The notes: generated from the sequence alone by a model not told the origin. Positions 1 to 7,908 are shown, counted from the stretch's first letter. The stretch: 35,042 nt of DNA from Chryseobacterium sp. 39-10 (GCA_001898255.1 MKTK01000011.1:85096-120137), one strand, 5' to 3'. Made by a program: numbers and translations.

Positions 1-715
1 AACCAGAACCTGAGTCAAATGTTGCATGTTGACCATTAAAGTTACCATTGGACATGGAGATGGGCTTGCTGGCGGTTACTTTTGCACCGATAAAACCATC
101 GCTGTTATTGGTATAAGTCGCTCGACCATCAATAATATAGGATTGTCCTTTGTTTAAAGTAAACGTAAAACTGCTTCTTGTGCCAATACCATTAAAATAT
201 AAAGTTTTCTTAAAGTTATCGACCGTTACTGTGGTTCCGTCTTCTGTCGCCAGAAAACTTGCACTAAAACCTAAGTTTGAACTACTGGGCAGGTTGGGTG
301 CCACTACGGCGTAGAAATCTGTACCAATACCCGCTGTGCCTTTGGAAGTGATAATTTCCGTGTGATTGGTTACCCCAAAACGCAGGTTGGCAAAACAGGG
401 TTTATCTGCTTTTACATAAAGTCCCTTGTTGATCACTTTGTGTAAATCACCGGTGGTATCAGTGATGATAAAATCTCTATTCAAATCAATAACACCAGGA
501 TTCCCTTTGCTAATGAGCCGCTGATAAATTAATACATTATTACTGTAAACATACACCTGAAAAGGTGTTGTTTCGTTGGTCGAAAGATGAAGGAATTGTT
601 CCGGTCCTCCGTTACTTTGTCCATCATACATCGGTGCAAACCAGTGTTCACGGTCGAGCTGGGCGAAGGAGATAAGGGAGAATAACGAAAATAATAAAAG
701 TAGAAGTTTTTTCAC
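1..715 (-). CDS. Secreted T9SS-type surface protein with IgGFc-binding-like N-terminal region (3' end outside window)
   Basis: The first 238 codons are present and the gene runs off the left edge. It starts with GTG at 715; no in-frame ATG lies just upstream. A signal peptide is clear: MKK, a Leu/Phe/Ser-rich core, then SFAQ with likely cleavage before Gln19. The mature part begins LDREHWFAPMYDG and contains beta-rich stretches (HLSTNE, FQVYVYSN, GLYVKADKPC, FLATEDGTTVTVDNF, ASKPISMSNGNF). From memory these resemble the IgGFc-binding N-terminal domain found at the front of large flavobacterial gliding-motility or adhesin-like proteins exported by the type IX system with a type B C-terminal signal. 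The C-terminus is not visible, so the sorting type cannot be confirmed. A TAnnTTTG box lies 21 bases upstream. The product is probably a cell-surface or released protein; its ligand is unknown. Confidence 0.7.
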   Translation of the reverse strand, partial: MKKLLLLLFSLFSLISFAQLDREHWFAPMYDGQSNGGPEQFLHLSTNETTPFQVYVYSNNVLIYQRLISKGNPGVIDLNRDFIITDTTGDLHKVINKGLYVKADKPCFANLRFGVTNHTEIITSKGTAGIGTDFYAVVAPNLPSSSNLGFSASFLATEDGTTVTVDNFKKTLYFNGIGTRSSFTFTLNKGQSYIIDGRATYTNNSDGFIGAKVTASKPISMSNGNFNGQHATFDSGSG

Positions 716-736
716 GATATAGAATAGAATTATTTG

Positions 737-744
737 CAAATGTA
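737..744 (-). promoter_or_regulatory. Bacteroidetes -7 promoter box (TACATTTG) for the truncated surface protein
   Basis: On the minus strand the octamer TACATTTG matches the Bacteroidetes -7 consensus TAnnTTTG and sits 21 bases before the GTG start at 715, in AT-rich DNA. A clear -33 TTG was not identified. Confidence 0.5.
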
Positions 745-895
745 ATATTTTATAGATAAATCTTAAAAAATATTAACATTCGGTTGATACTTTATGAATG
801 GCGAGCTGGCAAATCGCGTTTCTACCCCGCAGATCCTTTGTTCTGCGAAAAAAAAGTTGATGGCGCTCTGCGGTGCTAAGTGTGATGAAAATCAG

Positions 896-1414
896 TTACT
901 TTAAAAGTTTTTCGTAACCCAGTCTTTCCGATTTTCGAAGGTGCACTTTTCCACAATAGGTGTAACCGTATTTTTTAAGGATGTGCAGCATGGCAGCGTT
1001 GTCGAAATTGGTATCCATCTTAATGCTGAAAATATGATGTTGAAGGGCAAAGTTTTCGATGGCTGCAAAAATTTTCATCGCATATCCTTTTCCCGCCACT
1101 TCATCGGAAACGGCAATGCGGTGCACCACATAGAAATCTCCGCTGGTGAGCCATTGTCCTTCTATGTGCTGGTAAGCCGGCTCATCATTCAGCAGGATGG
1201 CGCAATATGCCACTACTTTTTCGTCCTCGGTAAGGACGTAGCCGATTTTTTTTTCGATGTCGTTTTGTACGGTTTCCAGATTGGGATAGCCGTCTTGCCA
1301 TTGCATGGATCCGTCGTTTTTGCGGCGCAGAATGGCATGCTGAAGGATTTTCCAAATGGCATCGCAATCAGTAATGATGGCTGCTCGGAAAAGAATTGCT
1401 GGTGAGTTTTCCAT
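896..1414 (-). CDS. GNAT-family N-acetyltransferase
   Basis: This 172-residue protein is a single GNAT fold. Motif A is visible as VVHRIAVSDEVAGKG, where AGKGYA fills the acetyl-CoA pyrophosphate loop (Q/R-x-x-G-x-G/A). It is followed by an IFAAIENFALQ helix and a motif-B-like NAAMLHILKKYGYTYCGKV segment. The N-terminus (ILFRAAIITDCDAIWKIL) is the usual first strand and helix. It transfers an acetyl group from acetyl-CoA to an unknown amine; the family alone does not give the substrate. I chose the ATG at 1414 because the fold begins right after it. The frame stays open to a TTG at 1450, which would add 12 residues (SELIAFSLHLD-like). A TAnnTTTG match lies between the two candidate starts, so the start is uncertain. 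It stands alone between a truncated surface-protein gene and yceI. Confidence 0.8.
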   Translation of the reverse strand: MENSPAILFRAAIITDCDAIWKILQHAILRRKNDGSMQWQDGYPNLETVQNDIEKKIGYVLTEDEKVVAYCAILLNDEPAYQHIEGQWLTSGDFYVVHRIAVSDEVAGKGYAMKIFAAIENFALQHHIFSIKMDTNFDNAAMLHILKKYGYTYCGKVHLRKSERLGYEKLLK

Positions 1415-1417
1415 ATC

Positions 1418-1425
1418 CAAATGTA
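1418..1425 (-). promoter_or_regulatory. TAnnTTTG match (TACATTTG) immediately before the GNAT start
   Basis: The octamer is a perfect -7 match on the minus strand but ends only 3 bases before the ATG at 1414, so a transcript from it would start at or inside the codon. It may be fortuitous, or it may point to a different start for the gene. Confidence 0.25.
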
Positions 1426-1537
1426 AGGAAAAAGCAATCAGTTCGGACAAGCGGGTGTAATGAAAATCATTTTTGTTTTTTGCTTAGGAGCAAGCCGGGC
1501 GAAAACAAAAATATTGCAATGGAAAACGCGGTGACGG

Positions 1538-1580
1538 AAAAAAAGCAAAAGGCCATGCTCGGATTTTTTCCGGCATGGCC
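1538..1580 (-). terminator. Rho-independent terminator of the yceI gene
   Basis: Read on the minus strand, GGCCATGCCGGA pairs with TCCGAGCATGGCC (one bulged base) around a short A-rich loop. The stem, 1551-1580, is followed by TTTTGCTTTTTTT. It lies about 30 bases downstream of the yceI stop. Confidence 0.8.
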
Positions 1581-1611
1581 CATTATGCTGTGTTAAATAA
1601 CGCTGGCTGCG

Positions 1612-2286
1612 TTATTTTGTTGCGTGAATGTTGAGATCAAGATCAACTTCCTGAGAGATCATCCAATCTTTAGGATCGCCCTCTGCACCGTAGGTAAGGC
1701 CCCAATCTTGTCGGTTGATGGTGAATTTTGAAACCAGATTTACTCCATTTTCGGCAACTTCTACTTTGGCAGGGAAGCTCACATTAACGGTTTTTCCTTT
1801 AATGGTAAGGTTTCCGCTCACTAATTTGTTAGCGCCCTCTACTTTACTTTCTGTACCTGCAGGCAGTTCTTCCACTTTGGTGATGTCAAATTTTACGTTA
1901 GGATACTTTGCTACATCGAAGAAGTCAGCATTTTTCAGGTGGGCATCTAAATCCACGGATGTTTTGCCATCGCTCATTTTAGGATCAACAGCAGATGGAT
2001 CAGTGGTTAATGTATTGAGGTCAGAAACCAAGCTTCCTGAAACCAAATTTCCTTTATCAACGGACAATGTACCGGTGGTTTTGGTGGTTCCAAATCGTGG
2101 GTTAAGTCCGCCTTTATGGTAAGCTGTCCATTTTACAGTGCTGCTGTCGGTATTTACCTGGAAGTTGGTATCGGTTTGGGGCGCTGCAGTTTGCTCTGCT
2201 CCAGTGGAAGCGGTGTCGGTTTTGGATTCTTTACAAGATACCGCGAACAATGCTGCTGAAAGCGCAAGGACTGATAATTTTTTCAT
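1612..2286 (-). CDS. YceI-family lipoprotein
   Basis: This is a 224-residue lipoprotein. The signal peptide MKKLSVLALSAALFAVSC ends in a lipobox with the acylated cysteine at position 18, followed by a charged, Thr/Ala/Gln-rich linker to about residue 42. The rest is a YceI domain: VNTDSSTVKWTAYHKGG, TTGTLSVDKGNLVSGSLVSDLNTL, LDAHLKNADFFDVAKYPNVKFDI, GNLTIKGKTVNVSFPAKVE, FTINRQDWGLTYG and a C-terminal EVDLDLNIHA strand. The family folds as a lipocalin-like barrel that binds isoprenoid-type lipids. The biological role here is unknown; many homologues are annotated as stress or polyisoprenoid-binding proteins. It is monocistronic, with its own promoter box and terminator. Confidence 0.9.
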   Translation of the reverse strand: MKKLSVLALSAALFAVSCKESKTDTASTGAEQTAAPQTDTNFQVNTDSSTVKWTAYHKGGLNPRFGTTKTTGTLSVDKGNLVSGSLVSDLNTLTTDPSAVDPKMSDGKTSVDLDAHLKNADFFDVAKYPNVKFDITKVEELPAGTESKVEGANKLVSGNLTIKGKTVNVSFPAKVEVAENGVNLVSKFTINRQDWGLTYGAEGDPKDWMISQEVDLDLNIHATK

Positions 2287-2318
2287 TTTTTTTAAAACTT
2301 ATTGTTAATAACTTGGGG

Positions 2319-2326
2319 CAAAAATA
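2319..2326 (-). promoter_or_regulatory. -7 promoter box (TATTTTTG) of yceI
   Basis: This perfect TAnnTTTG match on the minus strand lies 32 bases upstream of the yceI ATG. Confidence 0.5.
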
Positions 2327-2420
2327 GATGTTTATTTTTAATGATGGGATTGATGTACATCAAGAAATAAATGGATCAGGGACAAAGGCGAAACGAATTC
2401 AGTAGCTAAGGTGGGAGTGA

Positions 2421-2433
2421 GCCCCGAAGGGGC
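2421..2433. repeat. Short GC-rich palindrome GCCCCGAAGGGGC
   Basis: A perfect 5-bp stem with a 3-base loop sits between dinB and yceI. No T-run follows on either strand, so it is not a standard terminator. A related palindrome occurs at 34594-34610. Confidence 0.5.
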
Positions 2434-2455
2434 GACTTATCAAAGAAATAATAGG

Positions 2456-3547
2456 TCATTCATACTCCTCAAACGGAATTTTCAATTGCACCGAAACCTG
2501 TTTTGTTTCTGCCGTGTTGAGGTTTGAAAGCGATAATCCCAGCAGCCGTACTGGTTTATTGTAAGGGCGAAGTTCCCAGAGTTGTTGTGCGGTCTTGTAA
2601 AATTCCTGTGCATTTTCGTAGTATATTTCCTGGGTTCGGCTTCTGGTAAACATGGAGAAATCCTGGTATTTTATTTTCAGTGTTAAAGATTTTCCTTTAA
2701 TGTCTTTTTGGCGCAGTCGGTTTTCCAGATCTTCACTGATGGAGAGAAGTTGTTGGGCCACCGCTTCATCATCTACCAAGTTTTCGAAATAGGTTTCTTC
2801 TACGGCTACACTTTTTTGAATGCGGTGGGGTTTTACTTCACTGTGGTGGATGCCGCGAACCACTTGATAATAGTAACCACCTGATTTTCCGAAATGATGT
2901 GTCAGCTCCTCGATTGATTTTTTCTTCAGATCCGCTCCGTTAAAAATGTGCAGTTCGTGCATTCTGTTGGCCGTCACTTTTCCAATGCCGTAGAATTTTT
3001 CAATTGGCAGTTCCTCCATAAATTGGATGATTTGTGTGGGGTGAATGGTTTTTTGTCCGTTCGGTTTGTTGTAATCTGAGGCCACTTTTGCGAGAAATTT
3101 GTTCACCGAAATGCCTGCGGAAGCGGTAAGTCCGGTTTGTTCAAAAATTTTCCTGCGTATGTCCCGCGCAATTTGATTGGCAGATTCGATTTTCATTTTG
3201 TTTTCAGTAACATCCAGGTACGCCTCATCCAGCGAGAGGGGCTCTACCAAATCCGTATATTGATAGAAAATATTTCGGATTTGGAGGGATATTTCTTTGT
3301 ATCGCTGAAATCGGGGTTTTACCACCAATAATTGTGGGCACTTTTCCAGTGCTATTTTTCCGGGCATTGCAGATCGGATTCCGAATTTTCGGGCTTCGTA
3401 ACTTGCTGCGGCCACAACGCCGTACTTTCCTCCGCCTACACATACGGGTTTCCCTCGAAGCTCCGGACGGTCGTGCTGCTCCACGGAAGCGTAAAACGCA
3501 TCCATATCGATGTGAATTATTTTTCGTTCATGATGAGGATTTTGCAC
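2456..3547 (-). CDS. dinB: DNA polymerase IV (Y-family translesion polymerase)
   Basis: The 363-residue protein covers the full family length. Motifs in order are IIHIDMDAFYASVEQ (catalytic Asp14, with Phe18/Tyr19 at the steric-gate region), SYEARKFGIRSAMP, PLSLDEAYLDVT (catalytic Asp107 and Glu108) and SAGISVNKFLAKVASDYNKPNGQ, followed by the helix-hairpin-helix segment LPIEKFYGIGKVTANRM. The little-finger domain follows. The tail QVSVQLKIPFEEYE contains a QLxIPF-like stretch that could be the sliding-clamp-binding motif. It copies damaged templates with low fidelity, using two metal ions. Translation appears to start at GTG (3547); the next in-frame Met is inside the catalytic motif. No obvious SOS operator was seen upstream. 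It is probably its own transcription unit. Confidence 0.96.
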   Translation of the reverse strand: MQNPHHERKIIHIDMDAFYASVEQHDRPELRGKPVCVGGGKYGVVAAASYEARKFGIRSAMPGKIALEKCPQLLVVKPRFQRYKEISLQIRNIFYQYTDLVEPLSLDEAYLDVTENKMKIESANQIARDIRRKIFEQTGLTASAGISVNKFLAKVASDYNKPNGQKTIHPTQIIQFMEELPIEKFYGIGKVTANRMHELHIFNGADLKKKSIEELTHHFGKSGGYYYQVVRGIHHSEVKPHRIQKSVAVEETYFENLVDDEAVAQQLLSISEDLENRLRQKDIKGKSLTLKIKYQDFSMFTRSRTQEIYYENAQEFYKTAQQLWELRPYNKPVRLLGLSLSNLNTAETKQVSVQLKIPFEEYE

Positions 3548-3673
3548 CTTGTAAAATTACACAATTGGCGCCTAACATTATATCGTGAGTTTCAACGAGA
3601 AATCGAGAGAGGACGCTGCTTGCTGTAGCGATGATTGGGTTGGTGAGATAAAACAAACAAAATGCACTGCGGC

Positions 3674-4312
3674 TTACATCTCCGAAGCATTGTCGTTCCC
3701 ATAAAACTTCGGCATCTGCCAATGGAATTTCACTGCTAAAGTTCGGATGGCCACGATGAGTAAAATAGTGGAGACTTGGACAAACGTGTACGATAATGGG
3801 GTATATTTCACCAAAAGGAGAAAAACACTTCCGCCCACAATACAAGCGGTAGCATAAATTTCTTTGCGGAAAATAAGCGGAATTCGGTTCAGCAAAATAT
3901 CACGGAGGATACCTCCGAAGCAGCCGGTAATGGTGCCCAATGTTACACATATCAGCGGATGAAGATCGGCGTTCAATCCTTTCTGGATACCCACTATGGT
4001 GAAGAGTCCCAAGCCAAAACTATCGAAAAGAAAAAGCGTTACTTTAAACTTTTTCTCTACCGATTTAAAGATCATGGCCAACACACAGGTTCCAAAAATT
4101 AGGTTGCACATCACCAAATCGTGCATCCAAAAAACAGGAACGTCCAACAGTAAATCGCGCACAGTACCGCCACCCACTGAAGTTACAAATGCGATGATGA
4201 GCACACCAAAAGGATCAAACCGCTTTTGCATTGCCGCAAAACTGCCCGACATTGAGAACGATATTGTTCCCAATATCTCGATAATGAAGTTGAAATTTTC
4301 GTGTAGCTGCAC
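3674..4312 (-). CDS. TRIC-type cation channel / UPF0126 family membrane protein
   Basis: This 212-residue, seven-helix membrane protein contains two copies of the UPF0126 repeat. The first has SGSFAAMQKRFDPFGVLII and SVGGGTVRDLLLDVPVFWM. The second has GTITGCFGGILRDILLNRIP and IYATACIVGGSVFLLL. The GGGxxRD/GGxxRD pair is the family hallmark. Bacterial members were once called putative glycine transporters and are now known to be related to trimeric intracellular cation channels, so potassium permeation is the best guess. Translation appears to start at GTG (4312); no in-frame ATG precedes it. It lies 90 bases downstream of coaD in the same direction and may be the last gene of a ddl-coaD-TRIC unit, though a weak TAnnTTT-like box at 4324-4331 could serve it alone. 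Confidence 0.88.
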   Translation of the reverse strand: MQLHENFNFIIEILGTISFSMSGSFAAMQKRFDPFGVLIIAFVTSVGGGTVRDLLLDVPVFWMHDLVMCNLIFGTCVLAMIFKSVEKKFKVTLFLFDSFGLGLFTIVGIQKGLNADLHPLICVTLGTITGCFGGILRDILLNRIPLIFRKEIYATACIVGGSVFLLLVKYTPLSYTFVQVSTILLIVAIRTLAVKFHWQMPKFYGNDNASEM

Positions 4313-4402
4313 AATAAATGATTTAAAAGTAATGGGAGATGTTCATGAAAAATCTTCCGAAATGCTGATTTCGGTGATGGGTATACTTTAACTAAAGAAC
4401 AA

Positions 4403-4867
4403 TCACCGAACCCGCACAGCGTCGGGAACCATCAGTTCGTAATGCCCTTTAAATGAGATGATTTCGCGCACAATACTGCTGCTGATAAATGATTTACCGG
4501 AAGAGGTAAGTAGAAATATGGTTTCTATTTTGTTGTTTTTGGTCAATATACGGTTGGTTTGCGCAATCGCTTTTTCGAACTCGAAGTCGGCGGGATTTCT
4601 TAGCCCTCTTAAAATAAAGTTGACCTCTTTGCTGCGGCAGTAATCCACTGTTAATCCTTCAAAATGATCCACTTCAATATTTGGAAATTGGGCAAAGGTT
4701 TTTTTAATAAAATCCATCCGTTCTTCCAGTGAGAACATATATTTTTTTTGCGAATTCTGACCAATGGCGATAATGATTTTATCGAAAAGAGGGTATGCTC
4801 TTTCTACAATATCATAGTGGCCAAGCGTAATGGGATCAAATGAACCCGGAAAAACGGCAACTCTCAT
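4403..4867 (-). CDS. coaD: Phosphopantetheine adenylyltransferase
   Basis: This 154-residue protein carries out the fourth step of coenzyme A synthesis: ATP plus 4'-phosphopantetheine gives dephospho-CoA. The N-terminal nucleotidyltransferase signature is VAVFPGSFDPITLGH, with the T-x-G-H motif at residues 14-17. Also present are the NFILRGLRNPADFEFE substrate loop and the C-terminal ISSSIVREI motif, which corresponds to the family's ISSTxVRE. The length is normal. It starts with ATG, 61 bases downstream of the ddl stop on the same strand, so co-transcription with ddl is likely. Confidence 0.97.
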   Translation of the reverse strand: MRVAVFPGSFDPITLGHYDIVERAYPLFDKIIIAIGQNSQKKYMFSLEERMDFIKKTFAQFPNIEVDHFEGLTVDYCRSKEVNFILRGLRNPADFEFEKAIAQTNRILTKNNKIETIFLLTSSGKSFISSSIVREIISFKGHYELMVPDAVRVR

Positions 4868-4928
4868 GCAATGTGTATTTTGACTTTCAGGGTTCCGTCA
4901 ACGTGTTAGGAATCATGAAAAATTTCTA

Positions 4929-5912
4929 TTATTTTTTCAGTGCTTTTTCTACTTCATTTCCGCACAGATCTTTGATGGAGATACCGTAATGTTTTGCCTG
5001 CTGTGGCAAAATGGACGCTGGCGAAAATCCGGGGTTGGTATTCATCTCGAGCATGTAGGGTGTACCGTTCATAATGATGAACTCGCTTCTAGAAAATCCG
5101 CTCATCCCTAATGAGTCGTAAGCTCTTTTGGCAATGTCTTCCACCTTTTTTCTGGTTTCGTCATCTATCCTGGCGGGAGTAATTTCTTCTGAGGCGCCTT
5201 CATACTTCGCTTCATAATCAAAAAACTCTTTATGTGGCACAATTTCGGTAATGCCTAAAACAATGGTTTCTCCCTGATAATCGAGTACACCTACGGATAC
5301 CTCCATTCCGTTGAGGAAACTTTCGATCAGTACCTCGTCATCTTCTGCAAATGCAAAATCAAGTGCCTTCGGGAGTTCGGTTTTTTCTTTCACTTTGGTT
5401 ATGCCTAATGAAGAACCGCTTTGGTTGGGCTTTACGAATAAAGGTAATCCCAATTCTTCGATTACTTTGTCTTCATCAATAGCTTCACCATTTCTAAGGT
5501 AAATGCTTTTGGCGGAGGGAATACCATATTTGGACAAGACCGCCAAAGTGTCTTTCTTGTTAAAAGTAAGCGCGCTCTGATAAAAACCGCAACCGGTGTA
5601 TTTCTGTCCAATGGTATCCCAATAAGCCTGCAACTCGCCGTTTTCGCCCGGTTTACCGTGGATAATGTTAAAACATACATCAAACTGCACATTGAATCCG
5701 CTGTTGAGGTTTACTGAAAAATCTGCTTTGTTTACCGGTGCTTTGTTTCCGCGGTCATCAATAAAATACCATTCGTCTTTCAGGATCACCACTTTATAAA
5801 CATTGTACAAATCACGATCCAGTGAATCATAAATCAGCTGACCACTTTTGAGGGAAACTTTGTATTCATCAGAATAACCACCCATCACAACGGCTACATT
5901 TTTCTTGTCCAT
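4929..5912 (-). CDS. ddl: D-alanine--D-alanine ligase
   Basis: The 327-residue protein has the ATP-grasp order typical of Ddl. The N-terminal NVAVVMGGYSDEYKVSLKSG loop is a variant of the usual GGxSxEHEVS, with Glu retained. Next are FNIIHGKPGENGELQ, the ATP-binding LPLFVKPNQSGSSLGI, the DEVLIESFLNGMEVSVGV segment, and the metal and substrate motif MLEMNTNPGFSPASILPQQA. It joins two D-alanines, using ATP, to supply the dipeptide for peptidoglycan precursors. A perfect TAnnTTTG box lies about 20 bases upstream, back-to-back with the lpxK promoter, and coaD follows downstream. Confidence 0.95.
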   Translation of the reverse strand: MDKKNVAVVMGGYSDEYKVSLKSGQLIYDSLDRDLYNVYKVVILKDEWYFIDDRGNKAPVNKADFSVNLNSGFNVQFDVCFNIIHGKPGENGELQAYWDTIGQKYTGCGFYQSALTFNKKDTLAVLSKYGIPSAKSIYLRNGEAIDEDKVIEELGLPLFVKPNQSGSSLGITKVKEKTELPKALDFAFAEDDEVLIESFLNGMEVSVGVLDYQGETIVLGITEIVPHKEFFDYEAKYEGASEEITPARIDDETRKKVEDIAKRAYDSLGMSGFSRSEFIIMNGTPYMLEMNTNPGFSPASILPQQAKHYGISIKDLCGNEVEKALKK

Positions 5913-5931
5913 GTTGTTTAAACTAATCGGG

Positions 5932-5939
5932 CAAATTTA
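5932..5939 (-). promoter_or_regulatory. -7 promoter box (TAAATTTG) of ddl
   Basis: This perfect TAnnTTTG match on the minus strand lies 19 bases upstream of the ddl ATG. It is divergent from the lpxK promoter box at 6063-6070. Confidence 0.5.
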
Positions 5940-6062
5940 AACAAATTGTTTAGAACTAAGGTTTTCGGGCTGCAAAATAATGGGAAACTTGCAATATTTC
6001 ATCAAAAATAGCATTGTGGAAAAGTAGGGATTTCCGTGTTTTCTTATCAAAACAAAAAGCCG

Positions 6063-6070
6063 TATTTTTG
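6063..6070 (+). promoter_or_regulatory. -7 promoter box (TATTTTTG) of lpxK
   Basis: This perfect TAnnTTTG match ends only 7 bases before the chosen lpxK ATG (6078), implying a very short or absent 5' leader. Confidence 0.5.
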
Positions 6071-6077
6071 CAAGCGT

Positions 6078-7103
6078 ATGAAAAGATGGTATCTCTATCC
6101 TTTTTCCCTTGGTTATCATTTGGTAACAGCTATCAGAAACACTTTTTATGACTGGGGAATTTTTAAATCGACTGCCTTTAAAACGCCCGTCATCAATGTC
6201 GGTAATCTTTCTGTGGGCGGAAGCGGAAAATCGCCAATGGTGATGTATTTGGCAGATTTGCTGTCGAAAAATTACAGAACCGGCGTCCTTTCCCGAGGGT
6301 ATGGAAGAATGACAAAAGGGTATGGTATTACCAATTACGAAAGCAATTACAAGACAGTGGGCGATGAGGCAATGCAGCTTTTCGAGCGTTTCAAAAATCG
6401 CTTCGTTATTGGTGTTTCCGAAGACCGAGTGGCCGGTGCCAAAAAGATTATTAAAGACATGGATTTAGGTGTTCTTATTCTGGATGATGCTTACCAGCAC
6501 CGGGCGATTAAAGCGGGCTTTACTATCATGATGACGGATTATAATGATCCTTATTTTAAGGATTTTTTGCTTCCTGCAGGCGATTTGCGGGAAAGCCGTT
6601 CCGGTAAAAACAGGGCGCAGGTTATTATGGTTTCCAAGTGCCCCGATCAGCTCACCGATGAAAAAAAGCAATACTATATTTCCCGAATAAAACCGCAGCA
6701 TGGTCAGCGTGTTTTTTTCTCAAGCATTTCGTATGATGAGCATGTTTATTCTCACGACAAGTCGATTCCAGATAACAATCTGGCTTACTATGATATTCTG
6801 CTTATCACAGGAATAGCAAATCCGCAACCGCTGCTTCAGCATCTTGCTCGCTTTTCACAACGCGTAAAGCATTTAAAGTTTAAGGACCATCATAATTTCA
6901 CCGATCAGGACATTAAAAATATTCAGGCCGAATACCGGAAAATGGGCGAGTACAAAATGATATTGACTACCGAGAAAGATTATGTGCGGCTCAAAACTTT
7001 TGATTATCTTCGGGATCTCGTGTATTACTGGCCTATTAATGTTATCATTGATAAAAAAGAAGAGTTTAACCAAATCATTCTTGATTATGTTAGAAAAAAT
7101 TAA
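6078..7103 (+). CDS. lpxK: Tetraacyldisaccharide 4'-kinase
   Basis: This 341-residue kinase adds the 4'-phosphate to the lipid A disaccharide at the inner membrane. Visible features are an N-terminal amphipathic or membrane-associated helix (YLYPFSLGYHLVTAIRN), the P-loop NLSVGGSGKSP at residues 43-53, SRGYGR, the VGDEAMQL motif, and LILDDAYQHRAI, which matches the family's DDxxQH. Later come LLPAGDLRES, VFFSSISYDE, KDHHNFTDQDI and LTTEKDYVRL. An upstream ATG at 6036 would add 14 residues but precedes the TAnnTTTG box at 6063-6070, so I start at 6078. The 3' end overlaps the next gene by 17 bases, which points to translational coupling with the nucleoside phosphorylase. Confidence 0.95.
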   Translation: MKRWYLYPFSLGYHLVTAIRNTFYDWGIFKSTAFKTPVINVGNLSVGGSGKSPMVMYLADLLSKNYRTGVLSRGYGRMTKGYGITNYESNYKTVGDEAMQLFERFKNRFVIGVSEDRVAGAKKIIKDMDLGVLILDDAYQHRAIKAGFTIMMTDYNDPYFKDFLLPAGDLRESRSGKNRAQVIMVSKCPDQLTDEKKQYYISRIKPQHGQRVFFSSISYDEHVYSHDKSIPDNNLAYYDILLITGIANPQPLLQHLARFSQRVKHLKFKDHHNFTDQDIKNIQAEYRKMGEYKMILTTEKDYVRLKTFDYLRDLVYYWPINVIIDKKEEFNQIILDYVRKN

Positions 7104-7908
7104 AGAAACAGCAGCTTTCATCAACAATATTATTCTGGAAGCTCCAGATTTTGCGGTGGTTTTAGGTTCCGGGCTTGGGCAGCTGAAAGATGAAGTGGAG
7201 CCCATTCATGTTTTGGATTATGCTGAGATTCCGAACTTCCCTCAAACAACGGTTGTAGGACATGGCGGAAAGCTCATTTATGGTATCTTGGAAGGGAAAA
7301 AAGTGCTCATGATGAGTGGGCGGTTTCATTACTACGAAGGGCACGACATAGAAACGGTGGTTTTCCCGTTTCGTGTTTTTCATTTACTAGGAATTAAGAA
7401 TCTTATCGTTTCTAATGCTTGCGGAGGAGTAAACCCTAATTTCAGGGTGGCCGATGTAATGCTGATTTCGGATCATATCAATATGATGCCGGAGCATCCG
7501 CTTCGTGGAAGAAACCTTGATGAGTTGGGGCCTCGATTTGTAGATATGAGTGAAGCGTACAGCAAGAAAATGATCGAAGTGGCAGAAAATGTCGCCTACG
7601 AAAATAATATCCCAGTACATAAAGGGGTGTATGTGGCATTGCAGGGGCCCACTTTTGAAACACCGGCTGAATATGGAATGATTCGAGCAATAGGCGGTGA
7701 CGCTGTGGGAATGAGCACGGTGCCCGAAGTGATTGTGGCCCGACATCAGGGAATGAATTGTTTCGGAATCTCTATTATAACTGACCTTGGTGGGCCAGAA
7801 ATTGCATTTACCGTTTCTCACGATGAGGTTTTGCAAGCTGCCAATAAAGCCATGCCTAACGTGATTAAAATCGTAAAAGGTGTGATTAAGAATTATTCGG
7901 AAGCGTAA
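7087..7908 (+). CDS. Purine nucleoside phosphorylase (PNP/MTAP family)
   Basis: The 273-residue protein cleaves purine nucleosides with phosphate, giving the base plus (deoxy)ribose 1-phosphate, in purine salvage. Family motifs are VVLGSGLGQL (phosphate loop), SGRFHYYEGHD, IVSNACGGVN, VALQGPTFETPAEY, and VGMSTVPEVIVARHQGM. Length and motifs fit the trimeric type similar to human PNP. Glu195 matches the human base-binding Glu201, but the residue matching human Asn243 is Asp233 (in ISIITDLGG). The open frame extends upstream inside lpxK; I use the ATG at 7087 because the protein fold starts there. The 17-base overlap with lpxK indicates a two-gene operon, although the pathways are unrelated. 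The symbol punA or deoD-like is not certain, so none is given. Confidence 0.93.
   Translation: MLEKIKETAAFINNIILEAPDFAVVLGSGLGQLKDEVEPIHVLDYAEIPNFPQTTVVGHGGKLIYGILEGKKVLMMSGRFHYYEGHDIETVVFPFRVFHLLGIKNLIVSNACGGVNPNFRVADVMLISDHINMMPEHPLRGRNLDELGPRFVDMSEAYSKKMIEVAENVAYENNIPVHKGVYVALQGPTFETPAEYGMIRAIGGDAVGMSTVPEVIVARHQGMNCFGISIITDLGGPEIAFTVSHDEVLQAANKAMPNVIKIVKGVIKNYSEA

Noticed and set aside
3528-3845. 105-residue minus-strand ORF overlapping dinB and the TRIC gene
   Set aside because: It overlaps two well-supported genes in another frame and shows no domain.
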